A stretch of DNA of 64,000 nucleotides, taken from NCBI RefSeq assembly GCF_014884995.1, contig NZ_JABMII010000001.1, positions 173,661 through 237,660 of the forward strand. The letters are read 5' to 3'. A program made the position numbers and the translations under genes. The notes under the pieces were generated by a model. It saw only the letters and a list, made by a program, of their open reading frames with translations, had not been told where the DNA came from and ran no database searches. Origin of the DNA: Spirabiliibacterium pneumoniae. GTDB taxonomy: Bacteria > Pseudomonadota > Gammaproteobacteria > Enterobacterales > Pasteurellaceae. Shown one piece after another: positions 50,209-59,972 of this stretch (its first letter is position 1; each line of letters begins with the position of its first letter).

Positions 50209-51510
50209 ATGATACGTAATGGGATTGTGATATTAACTTTAATGAGCTTCAGTGCGGTGGCTGCGCCCATTTCATTATGGCTGAAACAAGCGCCATTAGC
50301 CGATACATTACAGTTTTTGGCATTGTTAGAAGATAAAAATATGATTATCAACGACGACGTGGAAGGCAACGTGAGCCTGCGCTTACATAATGTTAATTTC
50401 ACACAGGCTATCAACAGCTTAGCCAAAACACACAAACTGGATATTAGCCACGAAGGCGACACCTATTTTGTCGCCAACGCGCTCACCACGAAGCCGAAAA
50501 GCCTGATCCCACTGGCTGAGCCTGCCACCGTGCGCACACAGCGGGTGAAGTTGCGCTATGCCAAAGTGGGCGAGCTTATTGAGGTGCTCAACCCGAAAAC
50601 GGGCAGCCTGCTTTCCCCTGATGGGCGCATCAGTGGCGATCAGCGCAGCAACAGCCTGATTTTGCAAGACACGCCCGCGCAGCTCAAACATTTGGTGAAA
50701 TTAGTGCAAGAGCTAGATCAACCCAGCCAACAAGTGTTAATTGAGGCGCGCATTGTCACCATCAGTGACGAAAGCATGCGTGAATTAGGCGTGCGTTGGG
50801 GGCTATTTCAACCGAGTGAAACAGCAAGTGCGGTCACAGGCCGACTTGGTGGCAACGGCTTTAACAACCTCGACAACCAGCTTAACGTCAATTTTGGCAA
50901 CAGCTTTGCCACCGCGGCAGGCGTAACATTACAGGTTGCAAAGATCGATTCTCGCTTGCTGGATTTAGAGCTGACCGCACTTGAGCGTGAAAACAATGTC
51001 AACATCATTGCCAGCCCACGGCTTATCACCACCAATAAACAGGCGGCCAGCATCAAACAAGGCACCGAGATCCCTTATGTGATCAATGCCAAAGACACGC
51101 AAAATGTGGAGTTTCGTGAAGCTGTGCTTGGGCTTGAGGTGACACCACAAATTTCGCACGATAACCAAATTTTGCTGGATTTAACGGTCAGCCAAAATGC
51201 GCCTGGCAAAAATATCGCCTACGGCGAAAATCAGCTCACCACTATTGATAAGCAAGAAATTCAAACCCAAGTGGCCACACAAAATGGCGAAACCATTGTG
51301 CTAGGTGGCGTATTTCACGACACCATCAGCGATCATCAAGACAAGGTGCCACTGCTGGGTGATGTGCCTGGCATCAAGCATTTATTCGCGCGAGAAAACA
51401 AACGCCACAGCAAACGCGAACTGGTGATTTTTGTGACACCGCACTTAGTCAAAAACGCTCCCAAAGCCACACCACCCAAAGCGAAAAAGGCCTTTCACTA
51501 CGGTTTTTAA
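50209..51510 (+). CDS. comE: Competence secretin ComE (PilQ/HofQ-like)
   Basis: A 433-residue secretin from ATG 50209 with a signal peptide (MIRNGIVILTLMSFSAVAAP). STN/N-domains (QFLALLEDKNMIINDDVEGN) are followed by the secretin domain (RIVTISDESMRELGVRWGL, VNIIASPRLITTNKQAASIK, VPLLGDVPGIKHLF). It forms the outer-membrane pore for DNA uptake and pili. aroK follows after about 190 bp; no comF is adjacent here. Confidence 0.93.
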   Translation: MIRNGIVILTLMSFSAVAAPISLWLKQAPLADTLQFLALLEDKNMIINDDVEGNVSLRLHNVNFTQAINSLAKTHKLDISHEGDTYFVANALTTKPKSLIPLAEPATVRTQRVKLRYAKVGELIEVLNPKTGSLLSPDGRISGDQRSNSLILQDTPAQLKHLVKLVQELDQPSQQVLIEARIVTISDESMRELGVRWGLFQPSETASAVTGRLGGNGFNNLDNQLNVNFGNSFATAAGVTLQVAKIDSRLLDLELTALERENNVNIIASPRLITTNKQAASIKQGTEIPYVINAKDTQNVEFREAVLGLEVTPQISHDNQILLDLTVSQNAPGKNIAYGENQLTTIDKQEIQTQVATQNGETIVLGGVFHDTISDHQDKVPLLGDVPGIKHLFARENKRHSKRELVIFVTPHLVKNAPKATPPKAKKAFHYGF

Positions 51511-51699
51511 CAAAAAATCGTTTCAGTGGTTGAAAAAAGGGGTGATTTATTGCGATAATTAACCCCTTAATTATTTGTTAAAGTGTTAGGGGTTATTTTC
51601 TTTCCTATTATTCTCTATGTAGCTCTCCCCTTACCTTTAACTTGCCTGTGGTCGCGTCCAGCGGCTTTCTAATCACTAACGAATAAGAACACAATAACA

Positions 51700-52233
51700 A
51701 TGGCAGAAAAAAGAAATATTTTCTTAATTGGCCCAATGGGCGCTGGAAAAAGTACAATCGGTCGCCAACTTGCACAAAACTTAGGTATGGATTTTGTTGA
51801 CTCTGATGATGAAATTGAACAACGTGCAGGAGCTGACATCGGTTGGATTTTTGATGTTGAAGGAGAAGAAGGCTTTCGCAAACGTGAAAGTCGCATTATT
51901 GATGAACTCACCCAACGCCAAGGCATTGTGCTATCAACGGGTGGTGGCGCAATTATCAAGAAAGAGACTCGCAATCACCTCTCTGCACGCGGCATTGTCG
52001 TTTATCTTGAAACCACGGTTGACAAACAATACGAGCGCACCCTGCGCGACAAAAAACGCCCTCTGCTGCAAGACGTCGATGATCCGCGCCAAGTGCTGGA
52101 AGATTTAGCCAAAGTGCGCAACCCGCTCTATGCAGAAATTGCAGACATTACTCTCAGTACTGACGAGCAAAATGCACGCACTATGGTCAGCCAATTGATA
52201 GATTTAATTGACGATTTTACCTCAATCAACTAG
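51700..52233 (+). CDS. aroK: Shikimate kinase I
   Basis: A 177-residue kinase phosphorylating shikimate at the 3-OH. Seen are Walker [10 protein letters not shown], the substrate residues in [19 protein letters not shown], and GGGAIIK. Weak Shine-Dalgarno. aroB follows after 8 nt. Confidence 0.97.
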   Translation: MAEKRNIFLIGPMGAGKSTIGRQLAQNLGMDFVDSDDEIEQRAGADIGWIFDVEGEEGFRKRESRIIDELTQRQGIVLSTGGGAIIKKETRNHLSARGIVVYLETTVDKQYERTLRDKKRPLLQDVDDPRQVLEDLAKVRNPLYAEIADITLSTDEQNARTMVSQLIDLIDDFTSIN

Positions 52234-52241
52234 GACAAACT

Positions 52242-53333
52242 ATGACATCGGTGAACGTTGAACTCAATGATCGCAGTTATGCGATTGCCATCGGCGAGCA
52301 TTTATTGCGATCCCCAGCAGCCTTTGCCCCCTTAGCGCGTGGTGATAAAGTGATGATTGTCACTAACCCAACGGTAGCAGGCTTTTATCTTGACACCGTC
52401 ACTCGCACGCTCACATCACTTGGCTGCGAGGTGTCTAACGTTCAACTGCCCGATGGCGAAAAATTCAAAACCCTTGATTCCCTCAATCTGATCTTCACCG
52501 CACTTTTAGAACAAAAACACGCGCGTGATACAACCGTGTTAGCGCTCGGTGGTGGCGTGATTGGGGATGTGGCAGGTTTTGCTGCGGCGAGCTTTCAACG
52601 TGGCGTGCGCCTGATTCAAGTGCCCACCACACTGCTCTCACAAGTGGATTCGTCCGTGGGCGGCAAAACTGCCGTGAACCATCCGCTTGGCAAAAATATG
52701 ATCGGCGCGTTTTATCAGCCGGCGAAAGTGGTGATCGACACCACCACGTTGAGCACATTGCCGATGCGTGAAGTGTGCGCGGGCTTAGCCGAGGTGATCA
52801 AATACGGTGCGATTTTAGATTATGCTTTCTTCTGTTGGCTTGAACAAAATATCGACAAATTACTCGCCCTTGAACCTGCTACGCTGGCCTATTGTATTCA
52901 ACGCTGTTGTGAGCTAAAAGCGATGGTGGTGGCCAACGATGAGAAAGAACACGGGCAACGCGCCTTGCTCAATCTTGGTCACACCTTTGGGCACGCCATC
53001 GAAACGCATCTTGGCTATGGCAATTGGCTACACGGTGAAGCGGTGGCGGCGGGCATGATGATGGCAACCGCACTTTCGCACCGCTTAGGCAACATCTGCC
53101 AAAATGATGTCTCTCGCCTTGAGCGCCTACTTGCCCGTGCAAATTTACCCACTGTCTCACCCGATGGCATGACGGCAGACGACTACTTACCATTAATGAT
53201 GCGTGATAAAAAAGTCCTGAAAGGGCAACTGCGCTTAGTGCTGCTCAAACAGCTTGGGCAGGCCTACGTCAGCGCGCTAAACGACATTGACAGCGTGAAA
53301 GCAGCTATCAATGATTGTAGTCAATTTGACTGA
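52242..53333 (+). CDS. aroB: 3-dehydroquinate synthase
   Basis: A 363-residue NAD- and zinc-dependent enzyme of aromatic synthesis. Seen are [24 protein letters not shown], the zinc-ligand region [12 protein letters not shown] and [12 protein letters not shown]. Operon aroK-aroB-dam; its stop overlaps the dam start by one base. Confidence 0.97.
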   Translation: MTSVNVELNDRSYAIAIGEHLLRSPAAFAPLARGDKVMIVTNPTVAGFYLDTVTRTLTSLGCEVSNVQLPDGEKFKTLDSLNLIFTALLEQKHARDTTVLALGGGVIGDVAGFAAASFQRGVRLIQVPTTLLSQVDSSVGGKTAVNHPLGKNMIGAFYQPAKVVIDTTTLSTLPMREVCAGLAEVIKYGAILDYAFFCWLEQNIDKLLALEPATLAYCIQRCCELKAMVVANDEKEHGQRALLNLGHTFGHAIETHLGYGNWLHGEAVAAGMMMATALSHRLGNICQNDVSRLERLLARANLPTVSPDGMTADDYLPLMMRDKKVLKGQLRLVLLKQLGQAYVSALNDIDSVKAAINDCSQFD

Positions 53334-54181
53334 TGATGACGCACACCAACCGCCCTGCCAGCAAGCACCGCCCATTTTTAAAATGGGCGGGCGGCAAGTT
53401 TCGTTTAATTCCAGAAATCAACAAACTATTGCCGAAAGGCAAAACTTGTCTGATTGAACCTTTTGTGGGCGCAGGCTCGGTGTTTCTCAACACGCAATTT
53501 GAACGTTATATTCTTTGCGATCTCAACCCTGATTTAATCGCATTATTTCAAATTATCCAGCACGATGTGGATCATTTTATCCGTGAAAGTCGCAGTTTAT
53601 TCGATCGCGACGATGCCAACAGCGCCCATGTGTATTACCAACAACGCAGCGCCTTTAATCAATCTCACGATCCCTTTGAACGCGCCTTAATATTTCTTTA
53701 TCTCAATCGCTTTGGTTACAACGGATTGTGTCGCTACAACAGCAAGCAACAGTTCAACGTGCCTTTCGGTGCTTACGTTAAGCCTTACTTCCCCGAAGAA
53801 GAGATTCGTTACTTTCACCACAAAGCACAAAAAGCCACTTTTTTATGTGGCAGTTTTGAGCAGAGCTTCACCCACGCCAATCAAAGTGCGGTGATCTATT
53901 GCGACCCACCCTACGCACCGCTGGCACAGTTGTCAAACTTCACCCATTATGCTGGCAACACCTTTGGGCTAGAACAGCAACACACACTTGCACAATTAGC
54001 ACGCCAAAGTGCGGTTGAAAAACACTGCCCAGTGCTGATTTCCAACCACGACACGCCATACACACGCAAACTCTACAAAGGCGCAAAAATCAAAAAAATC
54101 ATGGTGCAACGTCACATCAGCCAAAGCAGCACGCAGCGCACTAAAGTGGGTGAATTATTAGCCTTATTTAAGGCTGACTAA
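53333..54181 (+). CDS. dam: DNA adenine methyltransferase Dam (GATC)
   Basis: A 282-residue class alpha enzyme: KWAGGKFRLIPEI, SAM motif EPFVGAGSVF, catalytic motif DPPYAPLAQLSNFTHY and the DNA-recognition region NRFGYNGLCRYNSK. It methylates GATC for mismatch repair and replication control. It is unrelated in detail to the prophage enzyme at 8091. Confidence 0.96.
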   Translation: MMTHTNRPASKHRPFLKWAGGKFRLIPEINKLLPKGKTCLIEPFVGAGSVFLNTQFERYILCDLNPDLIALFQIIQHDVDHFIRESRSLFDRDDANSAHVYYQQRSAFNQSHDPFERALIFLYLNRFGYNGLCRYNSKQQFNVPFGAYVKPYFPEEEIRYFHHKAQKATFLCGSFEQSFTHANQSAVIYCDPPYAPLAQLSNFTHYAGNTFGLEQQHTLAQLARQSAVEKHCPVLISNHDTPYTRKLYKGAKIKKIMVQRHISQSSTQRTKVGELLALFKAD

Positions 54182-54485
54182 TCTTGGCATTCATGGCAGG
54201 GTTGAGCTGAAATTCAATGCGCTCAATCTCTAAATAGCGCTGGGCTAGGGCTAAAATGTGCTCTTGCTGAAACAACAACGCTTGGCGCACCACCGCACTT
54301 TGCACCTCACAACACAGCACCCCCTCGCGAAACTGAATAACCCGAAAAAATCCTTGCCATTGGGCGGGCAAGCTGCGTTGCAGTTCTGCATTAATGGCGT
54401 TAATGGCGCTGGCATGCTGCGCAATTTTGCCCAACGTGCTGTGCGCTAAAATCGTGGTGATATTTTTGGTGTGATCACGTTTCAT
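54168..54485 (-). CDS. dciA: DciA-like DUF721 protein
   Basis: A 105-residue DUF721 protein starting MKRDHTKNITTILAHSTLGK, with WQGFFRVIQFREGVLCCEVQ and SAVVRQALLFQQEHIL, typical of the KH-like domain. DciA proteins help load replicative helicase. Convergent with dam (14-nt overlap of 3' ends) and divergent from secM. Confidence 0.82.
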   Translation of the reverse strand: MKRDHTKNITTILAHSTLGKIAQHASAINAINAELQRSLPAQWQGFFRVIQFREGVLCCEVQSAVVRQALLFQQEHILALAQRYLEIERIEFQLNPAMNAKISQP

Positions 54486-54517
54486 TGCTTGTTTTTCGTA
54501 AAATTGACGCCATATCT

Positions 54518-54546
54518 ATGACAAGGCTGGGTGTTTGCTTTATAAT
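54518..54546 (+). promoter_or_regulatory. Promoter of the secM-secA operon
   Basis: ATGACA, 17 bp, TATAAT, ending 33 bp before the secM start. Confidence 0.7.
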
Positions 54547-54579
54547 ACCCGAAATTAAACTTTGACGTGTAAGGCGTAT

Positions 54580-54876
54580 ATGTACCGTTGTAACACAAAA
54601 CCGCACTTTTGGTCGCAATTATGGCTAGGCATTATTGCGATCTTTTCTGTGTCTGTCAACGCTCAGCCAACGCCTGCCACTCAATACCGTCAGGTTTATC
54701 ACATCTCCCAACAGTGCGTGCATACCCGTGAGCAACATTTGGTGCACAAGATACAAACCCAGCGCACCTTGCCTGCTTTGCGTCAAACGCAGCCGCACTT
54801 GAGTTATGCCAGCCAACACTACTACGCACCCATCAATCTCAGTGCGCCTATTCGTGCCGGCCCCGCGTTTGCCTGA
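54580..54876 (+). CDS. secM: SecM-type secretion monitor with arrest motif APIRAGP
   Basis: About 98 residues from ATG 54580 (AAGG upstream): signal sequence (FWSQLWLGIIAIFSVSVNA), a linker and the C-terminal INLSAPIRAGPAFA. The IRAGP core with the essential Arg and Pro is the SecM stalling motif. Stalling on SecM exposes the secA ribosome binding site when secretion is slow. It lies 60 nt upstream of secA. The upstream part of the motif differs from E. coli. Confidence 0.88.
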   Translation: MYRCNTKPHFWSQLWLGIIAIFSVSVNAQPTPATQYRQVYHISQQCVHTREQHLVHKIQTQRTLPALRQTQPHLSYASQHYYAPINLSAPIRAGPAFA

Positions 54877-54936
54877 TCTTCACACTCTCACTCAGGCCTT
54901 GCCTGCCCTTATTCATGAAAAAAGAAAGATATTATT

Positions 54937-57636
54937 ATGTTAAGAACTATTGCAACCAAATTATTTGGCAGCCGTAATGACCGCGTGCTGCGCCGTTTAG
55001 GCAAAATTGTTAAACAAATCAACCAACTCGAAAGCGAATATGAAGCATTAAGCGACGAACAATTGCGCGCAAAAACTGATGAGTTTAAAGCACGTATTGA
55101 GCAAGGTGAAACGCTTGAAAAAATTATGCCAGAGGCTTTTGCCACCGTGCGAGAAGCCGCAAAACGCACCCTTGGCATGCGCCCATTTGATGTGCAATTG
55201 CTCGGCGGGATGATCTTAAATGATCGCTGCATCGCGGAAATGCGCACAGGGGAAGGGAAAACCCTGACTGCCACGTTGCCGTGCTATCTCAATGCGCTCA
55301 CTGGGCGTGGCGTACATGTGGTGACGGTCAATGACTACCTCGCCCGCCGTGATGCCGAAACCAATCGCCCCCTGTTTGAATTTTTAGGCATGACCGTCGC
55401 GGTGAATGTGCCAGGGCTTTCAGGGGCGGAAAAGCGCGCCGCCTATGCCGCCGACATCACCTATGCCACCAACTCAGAATTGGGCTTTGATTACCTGCGT
55501 GATAATCTCGCCCACTCGGCGCAAGAGCGTTTCCAACGCCCGCTGTTTTATGCGTTAGTCGATGAAGTGGATTCCATTTTAATTGATGAAGCACGTACGC
55601 CGTTGATCATTTCAGGACAAGCTGAAGACAGCTCAGAGCTTTATATCGCCATTGATAAATTGATACCGCACTTAGTGTTCCAAGAAAAAGAAGACACTGA
55701 AGAATACACAGGTGATGGTGATTACACCTTAGATTTGAAAAACAAACAGGCCTTTTTGACTGAGCGCGGACAAGAAAAAATCGAACAACTATTGATGGAA
55801 GCAGGCTTAATGAATGAGGGCGATTCCCTTTATTCACCATCAAAAGTGACCTTACTGCACCACGTTTATGCTGCTTTGCGCGCACACACGCTGTTTGAGC
55901 GCAATGTGGATTATATTGTCAAAGACGGTGAGGTCATCATCGTGGACGAACACACAGGTCGCACCATGCAAGGCCGTCGCTGGTCCGAAGGCTTGCACCA
56001 AGCCATTGAGGCCAAAGAAGGTGTACAAATTCAAAATGAAAACCAAACCACCGCATCGATTACCTATCAAAACTACTTCCGTTTGTATGAAAAATTGGCA
56101 GGGATGACAGGAACGGCGGACACCGAAGCCTTTGAGTTTCAACAAATCTATGGTCTAGAAACCATCGTGGTGCCAACCAACAAGCCAATGATCCGCGACG
56201 ACCGCACAGATTTGATGTACAAAAGCGAAGAAGAAAAATTCAACGCCATTGTTGAAGACATCAAAGAGGCTGTATCGCGCAATCAGCCTGTGCTGGTGGG
56301 TACGATTTCGATTGAAAAATCGGAGTTGTTATCAAGCATTTTAACCAAAGCAGGCATTAAACATAACGTGCTCAATGCCAAATTCCACGCCCAAGAGGCT
56401 GAAATTGTGGCGCAAGCAGGCGCGCCTGGCGCGGTAACCATTGCAACCAATATGGCAGGGCGCGGTACGGATATTGTGCTCGGCGGTAACTGGAAAGCGG
56501 AAATTGCCGCACTTGAAAATCCAACGCAGGAACAGATTGATAAAATCAAAGCTGACTGGGAAGAGAAAAACCGCATCGTGATGGAGGCAGGTGGCTTGCA
56601 CATCATTGGCACAGAGCGCCACGAATCACGTCGTATCGACAATCAATTGCGTGGGCGTTCAGGCCGCCAAGGCGACCCTGGCTCTTCGCGTTTTTATCTT
56701 TCCCTTGATGATGCCTTAATGCGCATTTACCTCAATGAAGGCAAGCTCAATATGATGCGCAAGGCCTTTAGTGAACCTGGTGAAGCGATGGAATCAAAAC
56801 TGCTCGCCAAAGTGATTGCCAGTGCACAAGCGAAAGTAGAATCACACAACTTTGACGGTCGTAAAAATCTGTTGCAATTTGACGATGTGGCTAACGATCA
56901 ACGCCACGCCATTTATTCACAACGCAATGACTTGCTCGATCGTGATGATATTTCAGACACGATTAAGGTAATTCGCGAAGATGTGTTCAATCGTGTGATC
57001 GATCAATACATTCCGCCACAATCACTTGAAGAACTATGGGATGTTGAAGGACTTGAACAGCGACTGAAAACCGACTTTGGATTGGATTTACCACTGGTAC
57101 AATGGTTAGAAGAAGACAACGAATTGCACGAAGAAACATTGCGTGAACGCATCATGAATGCGGCGATTGCGGACTACGAGCAAAAAGAAGCCTTAGTAGG
57201 GGCGCCAAATATGCGTCAGTTTGAAAAAGGCTTGATGTTGCAAACCCTTGATGAACTGTGGAAAGAACACTTAGCAGCCATGGATCACCTGCGCCGCGGC
57301 ATTCACTTGCGCGGTTATGCTCAAAAAGATCCGAAGCAAGAATACAAGCGTGAGTCATTCCAAATGTTCACAGAAATGCTTGACGCCTTGAAATTTACTG
57401 TGATCTCAACGTTATCGAAAATTCAAGTGCGCACTCAAGAAGAAGTGGAGCAAGCTGAGCGTGAGCGCCGTGCATTGGCGGAAAAACAGGCTGCTGCCAT
57501 GCAATATCATCAAAACGACAATGATGACGACAGTGAAAGTGCGGTTCAAGGTGAAGTACCTAAAGTGAGCCGCAACGCACCTTGTCCTTGTGGCTCTGGC
57601 AAAAAATATAAATATTGCCACGGGCGCTTGAAATAA
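54937..57636 (+). CDS. secA: Preprotein translocase ATPase SecA
   Basis: An 899-residue SecA. Seen are Walker [12 protein letters not shown], the [19 protein letters not shown] helicase motif, [13 protein letters not shown], and the C-terminal zinc domain [20 protein letters not shown]. It drives proteins through SecYEG. Regulated by the SecM leader; mutT follows after 46 nt. Confidence 0.98.
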   Translation: MLRTIATKLFGSRNDRVLRRLGKIVKQINQLESEYEALSDEQLRAKTDEFKARIEQGETLEKIMPEAFATVREAAKRTLGMRPFDVQLLGGMILNDRCIAEMRTGEGKTLTATLPCYLNALTGRGVHVVTVNDYLARRDAETNRPLFEFLGMTVAVNVPGLSGAEKRAAYAADITYATNSELGFDYLRDNLAHSAQERFQRPLFYALVDEVDSILIDEARTPLIISGQAEDSSELYIAIDKLIPHLVFQEKEDTEEYTGDGDYTLDLKNKQAFLTERGQEKIEQLLMEAGLMNEGDSLYSPSKVTLLHHVYAALRAHTLFERNVDYIVKDGEVIIVDEHTGRTMQGRRWSEGLHQAIEAKEGVQIQNENQTTASITYQNYFRLYEKLAGMTGTADTEAFEFQQIYGLETIVVPTNKPMIRDDRTDLMYKSEEEKFNAIVEDIKEAVSRNQPVLVGTISIEKSELLSSILTKAGIKHNVLNAKFHAQEAEIVAQAGAPGAVTIATNMAGRGTDIVLGGNWKAEIAALENPTQEQIDKIKADWEEKNRIVMEAGGLHIIGTERHESRRIDNQLRGRSGRQGDPGSSRFYLSLDDALMRIYLNEGKLNMMRKAFSEPGEAMESKLLAKVIASAQAKVESHNFDGRKNLLQFDDVANDQRHAIYSQRNDLLDRDDISDTIKVIREDVFNRVIDQYIPPQSLEELWDVEGLEQRLKTDFGLDLPLVQWLEEDNELHEETLRERIMNAAIADYEQKEALVGAPNMRQFEKGLMLQTLDELWKEHLAAMDHLRRGIHLRGYAQKDPKQEYKRESFQMFTEMLDALKFTVISTLSKIQVRTQEEVEQAERERRALAEKQAAAMQYHQNDNDDDSESAVQGEVPKVSRNAPCPCGSGKKYKYCHGRLK

Positions 57637-57643
57637 CCATTCA

Positions 57644-57666
57644 AAAGGCAGGCTTTCCTGCCTTTT
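57644..57666 (+). terminator. Hairpin between secA and mutT
   Basis: AAAAGGCAGG-CTTT-CCTGCCTTTT, a 10-bp stem ending in T4 after secA. It may partially end transcription before mutT. Confidence 0.7.
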
Positions 57667-57682
57667 CATTCATGGGGGAATA

Positions 57683-58093
57683 ATGGCACAGATGCAAAAT
57701 AAGCCTTTCGTTAAAGTGGCGGTGGGTATTATCCGCAATGAATTTAACCAAATCTACCTCACCCAACGTTTAGAGGGCAAAGATTTTGCGCAAAGTTGGG
57801 AATTTCCTGGTGGCAAAGTGGACGCGGGGGAAACGGAGGAGCAAGCACTTGCGCGTGAGCTAGAAGAAGAGATTGGTATTATGATTTTAAACTATTCTCT
57901 CTACGACCGCTTTGAGTTTGAATACCCCACTAAAATCATTGAGCTGAGTTTTTATCTTATTGAAGAATGGGTCAATCAACCTTTTGGGCGCGAAGGGCAA
58001 GAAGGTTTTTGGATCGAGCAACACGCCCTCGACGTAGGGCAATTCCCGCCCGCCAACAAACGGATTATTGAACGCCTATTACAAGAAAGCTGA
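57683..58093 (+). CDS. mutT: 8-oxo-dGTP diphosphatase MutT
   Basis: A 136-residue Nudix hydrolase removing oxidised dGTP. The Nudix box is complete: GGKVDAGETEEQALARELEE followed by EIGI. Third gene of the secM-secA-mutT group; an AT-rich run and small inverted repeat (AAAGGCAGG..CCTGCCTTTT) between secA and mutT could be a partial terminator. Confidence 0.95.
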   Translation: MAQMQNKPFVKVAVGIIRNEFNQIYLTQRLEGKDFAQSWEFPGGKVDAGETEEQALARELEEEIGIMILNYSLYDRFEFEYPTKIIELSFYLIEEWVNQPFGREGQEGFWIEQHALDVGQFPPANKRIIERLLQES

Positions 58094-58100
58094 CCGCACT

Positions 58101-58250
58101 TTACTCATTTTCTGCCAGAAATTGTAACCAATGACGCTCTTCAATACGACTTTTGATGCGACGATTGTGGCGAATGCGCAATAATCGACGACGATTTTGC
58201 ATCAAAGACAATGACGGTTTTTTCTTAAATACAGTGCGAGAACGTTTCAT
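58101..58250 (-). CDS. Arg-rich 49-residue protein, unknown function
   Basis: The reverse strand reads MKRSRTVFKKKPSLSLMQNR then RRLLRIRHNRRIKSRIEERH and WLQFLAENE, 49 residues, with GAGG seven nt before the ATG. The first 40 residues are very basic, like small ribosome- or RNA-associated proteins. It is convergent with mutT (7 nt apart) and downstream of nothing on its strand except mltF, 49 nt upstream. No family recognised, but ribosome binding site and composition support a real gene. Confidence 0.65.
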   Translation of the reverse strand: MKRSRTVFKKKPSLSLMQNRRRLLRIRHNRRIKSRIEERHWLQFLAENE

Positions 58251-58299
58251 CCGTTAACCTCAAATTTTTTGCTCATATACCTATTGACATCAGCGCACG

Positions 58300-59799
58300 C
58301 TAATTTGCGCTCACCTCGCGTGCAGTGCCTTGTGCTGGGGTGGCCACTTCGGGCGCGACCGCACTTTTGGCGTCATCCAGCGCGCGCTCAGTCAAGGCTG
58401 GGGCATCATTGCCAATAGTTTTTTCCAACTCTTTAATACGGTAATGCTTGCGAATATTATTCATATAGCGACGAATATTTTCTACATACGCATACGCCTC
58501 GTAGCCACGCGCATAGCCGTATTTTAGCTTGTCATAATAACGTTTTTCTGCCAGCAATGGGAGATTTTTCTTCACATCTAGCCAGTTATCAGGATCGCCC
58601 CCAAGCTGTTTAGTCAAACGCCGTGCATCTAGCAAATGCCCAAGCCCCATATTATACGCCGCTAACGCATACCAGATTTTATCTTCTTTGTGGACAGTTT
58701 CAGGAATTTGACGCATTAACATATGCAAATACTCCGCTCCACCGCGAATACTTTGCTCTGGATCGGTGCGATTTTGCACTTTCATTCGCTCCGCTGTTTC
58801 TTTGGTCAACATCATAATGCCACGCACACCAGTTGGGCTGGTGGCGTTTTCATTCCAGTGTGATTCCTGATAAGCAATAGCTGCCAACGTATACCACGGC
58901 AGCTCACCGCTGTATTTTTTGAAAAGTGCGGTATATTTTGGCAACACATGCTCAATTGCGTCGAGATAGGTGCTCGCATCCACATAATCAAAGTGTTGCA
59001 TATGATTAAAATACTTCTCTTCCAAGCGCGCCACCAGCCCCTGATCAAGAGCAAGATGCATAAAATCTAGCGAAGCCGCCTGTAACTCGCTGTAGCTATT
59101 TTTAGAGAAATACCAATGCACGGTGGATTCATCGCTGACATCAAATGCCACAGCCAAATTGGGCTTGATCTGCTGCGTTGATGCCACGTCAATCGAGCTG
59201 GCAATAGCATAGGGCACTTTGCCGTCGGCAACCATCACCAGCATTTCCTCCTGCGTGAGATTTTTATGCACTTGCCACTGCAATGTTGGGAAAGCTGCTT
59301 TCTGCGCTGTTAAAAGTGCGGTCAACTCTTGAGAATAGGGCATGAACACGGGAGATGAAATATCAGAAAATGATTTAGGCCTCTCCGCCCCTTGGCGATA
59401 AACCAGCTGCCACGAGGCGGAAGTATAACTCGGCCCCATTTGAAAATCCCCCATACGGCGTGGCTGAAAGCGCAGTCCTGCGGCAGCCATATCAATTTTG
59501 CCTTCTTTGAGCGCATCAAATAAGGCATTATTGTTATCCAAGCTCACCACTTTAAGCGCTACCCCTAAATAATCTGCGAAGGCTTTGCTCAGTTCGTATT
59601 CCAGCCCCTGTGGTACATCATTACCGATAAAATAATATACAGGATTATTAAGCGTGCCGACAACCAACTCGCCCTTTTCTTGAATGGTTTGGTAATGATT
59701 TTTTTCACTGAGCATAATCTTCTGCCACGGCGAAATCATATCAATCGCCCACAGCAACAGTCCCAGCGCAAAAATCACGCGCAACACTAATCCTTTCAA
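58300..59799 (-). CDS. mltF: Membrane-bound lytic murein transglycosylase F
   Basis: A 499-residue protein. An N-terminal signal/anchor (LVLRVIFALGLLLWAIDMI) is followed by a solute-binding (SBP_bac_3) domain (about 40-270; GELVVGTLNNPVYYF, ALKEGKIDMAAAGLRF) and an SLT domain with catalytic Glu in AIAYQESHW, plus TGVRGIMMLTKETA and YALAAYNMGLGHLLDA. It cuts glycan strands to 1,6-anhydro products at the outer membrane. Two uptake sequences lie within. Confidence 0.95.
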   Translation of the reverse strand: MKGLVLRVIFALGLLLWAIDMISPWQKIMLSEKNHYQTIQEKGELVVGTLNNPVYYFIGNDVPQGLEYELSKAFADYLGVALKVVSLDNNNALFDALKEGKIDMAAAGLRFQPRRMGDFQMGPSYTSASWQLVYRQGAERPKSFSDISSPVFMPYSQELTALLTAQKAAFPTLQWQVHKNLTQEEMLVMVADGKVPYAIASSIDVASTQQIKPNLAVAFDVSDESTVHWYFSKNSYSELQAASLDFMHLALDQGLVARLEEKYFNHMQHFDYVDASTYLDAIEHVLPKYTALFKKYSGELPWYTLAAIAYQESHWNENATSPTGVRGIMMLTKETAERMKVQNRTDPEQSIRGGAEYLHMLMRQIPETVHKEDKIWYALAAYNMGLGHLLDARRLTKQLGGDPDNWLDVKKNLPLLAEKRYYDKLKYGYARGYEAYAYVENIRRYMNNIRKHYRIKELEKTIGNDAPALTERALDDAKSAVAPEVATPAQGTAREVSAN

Positions 59800-59902
59800 T
59801 CTCCGCTCCTTTTATCTCAACCTTTGCATTCTAGCGCGGATCGCAGTGAAAACCAACTTTGATCGCTTAACTGCTGTGCGATACAAAAAGCGAAAATGCA
59901 AA

Positions 59903-59931
59903 TTGCTGATTATGGATTACTCGCTTATAAT
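59903..59931 (+). promoter_or_regulatory. purL promoter
   Basis: TTGCTG, 17 bp, TATAAT, 42 bp before the start codon. GCAAATTGC overlapping the -35 vaguely recalls half of a PurR site but is not convincing. Confidence 0.75.
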
Positions 59932-59972
59932 ATGCACAACTTCCCTCCCACAGCAACTGTATGGTACAAAAA

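Noticed and set aside
59880..59960. PurR operator upstream of purL
   Set aside because: GCGAAAATGCAAATTGC is only loosely like ACGCAAACGTTTGCGT.
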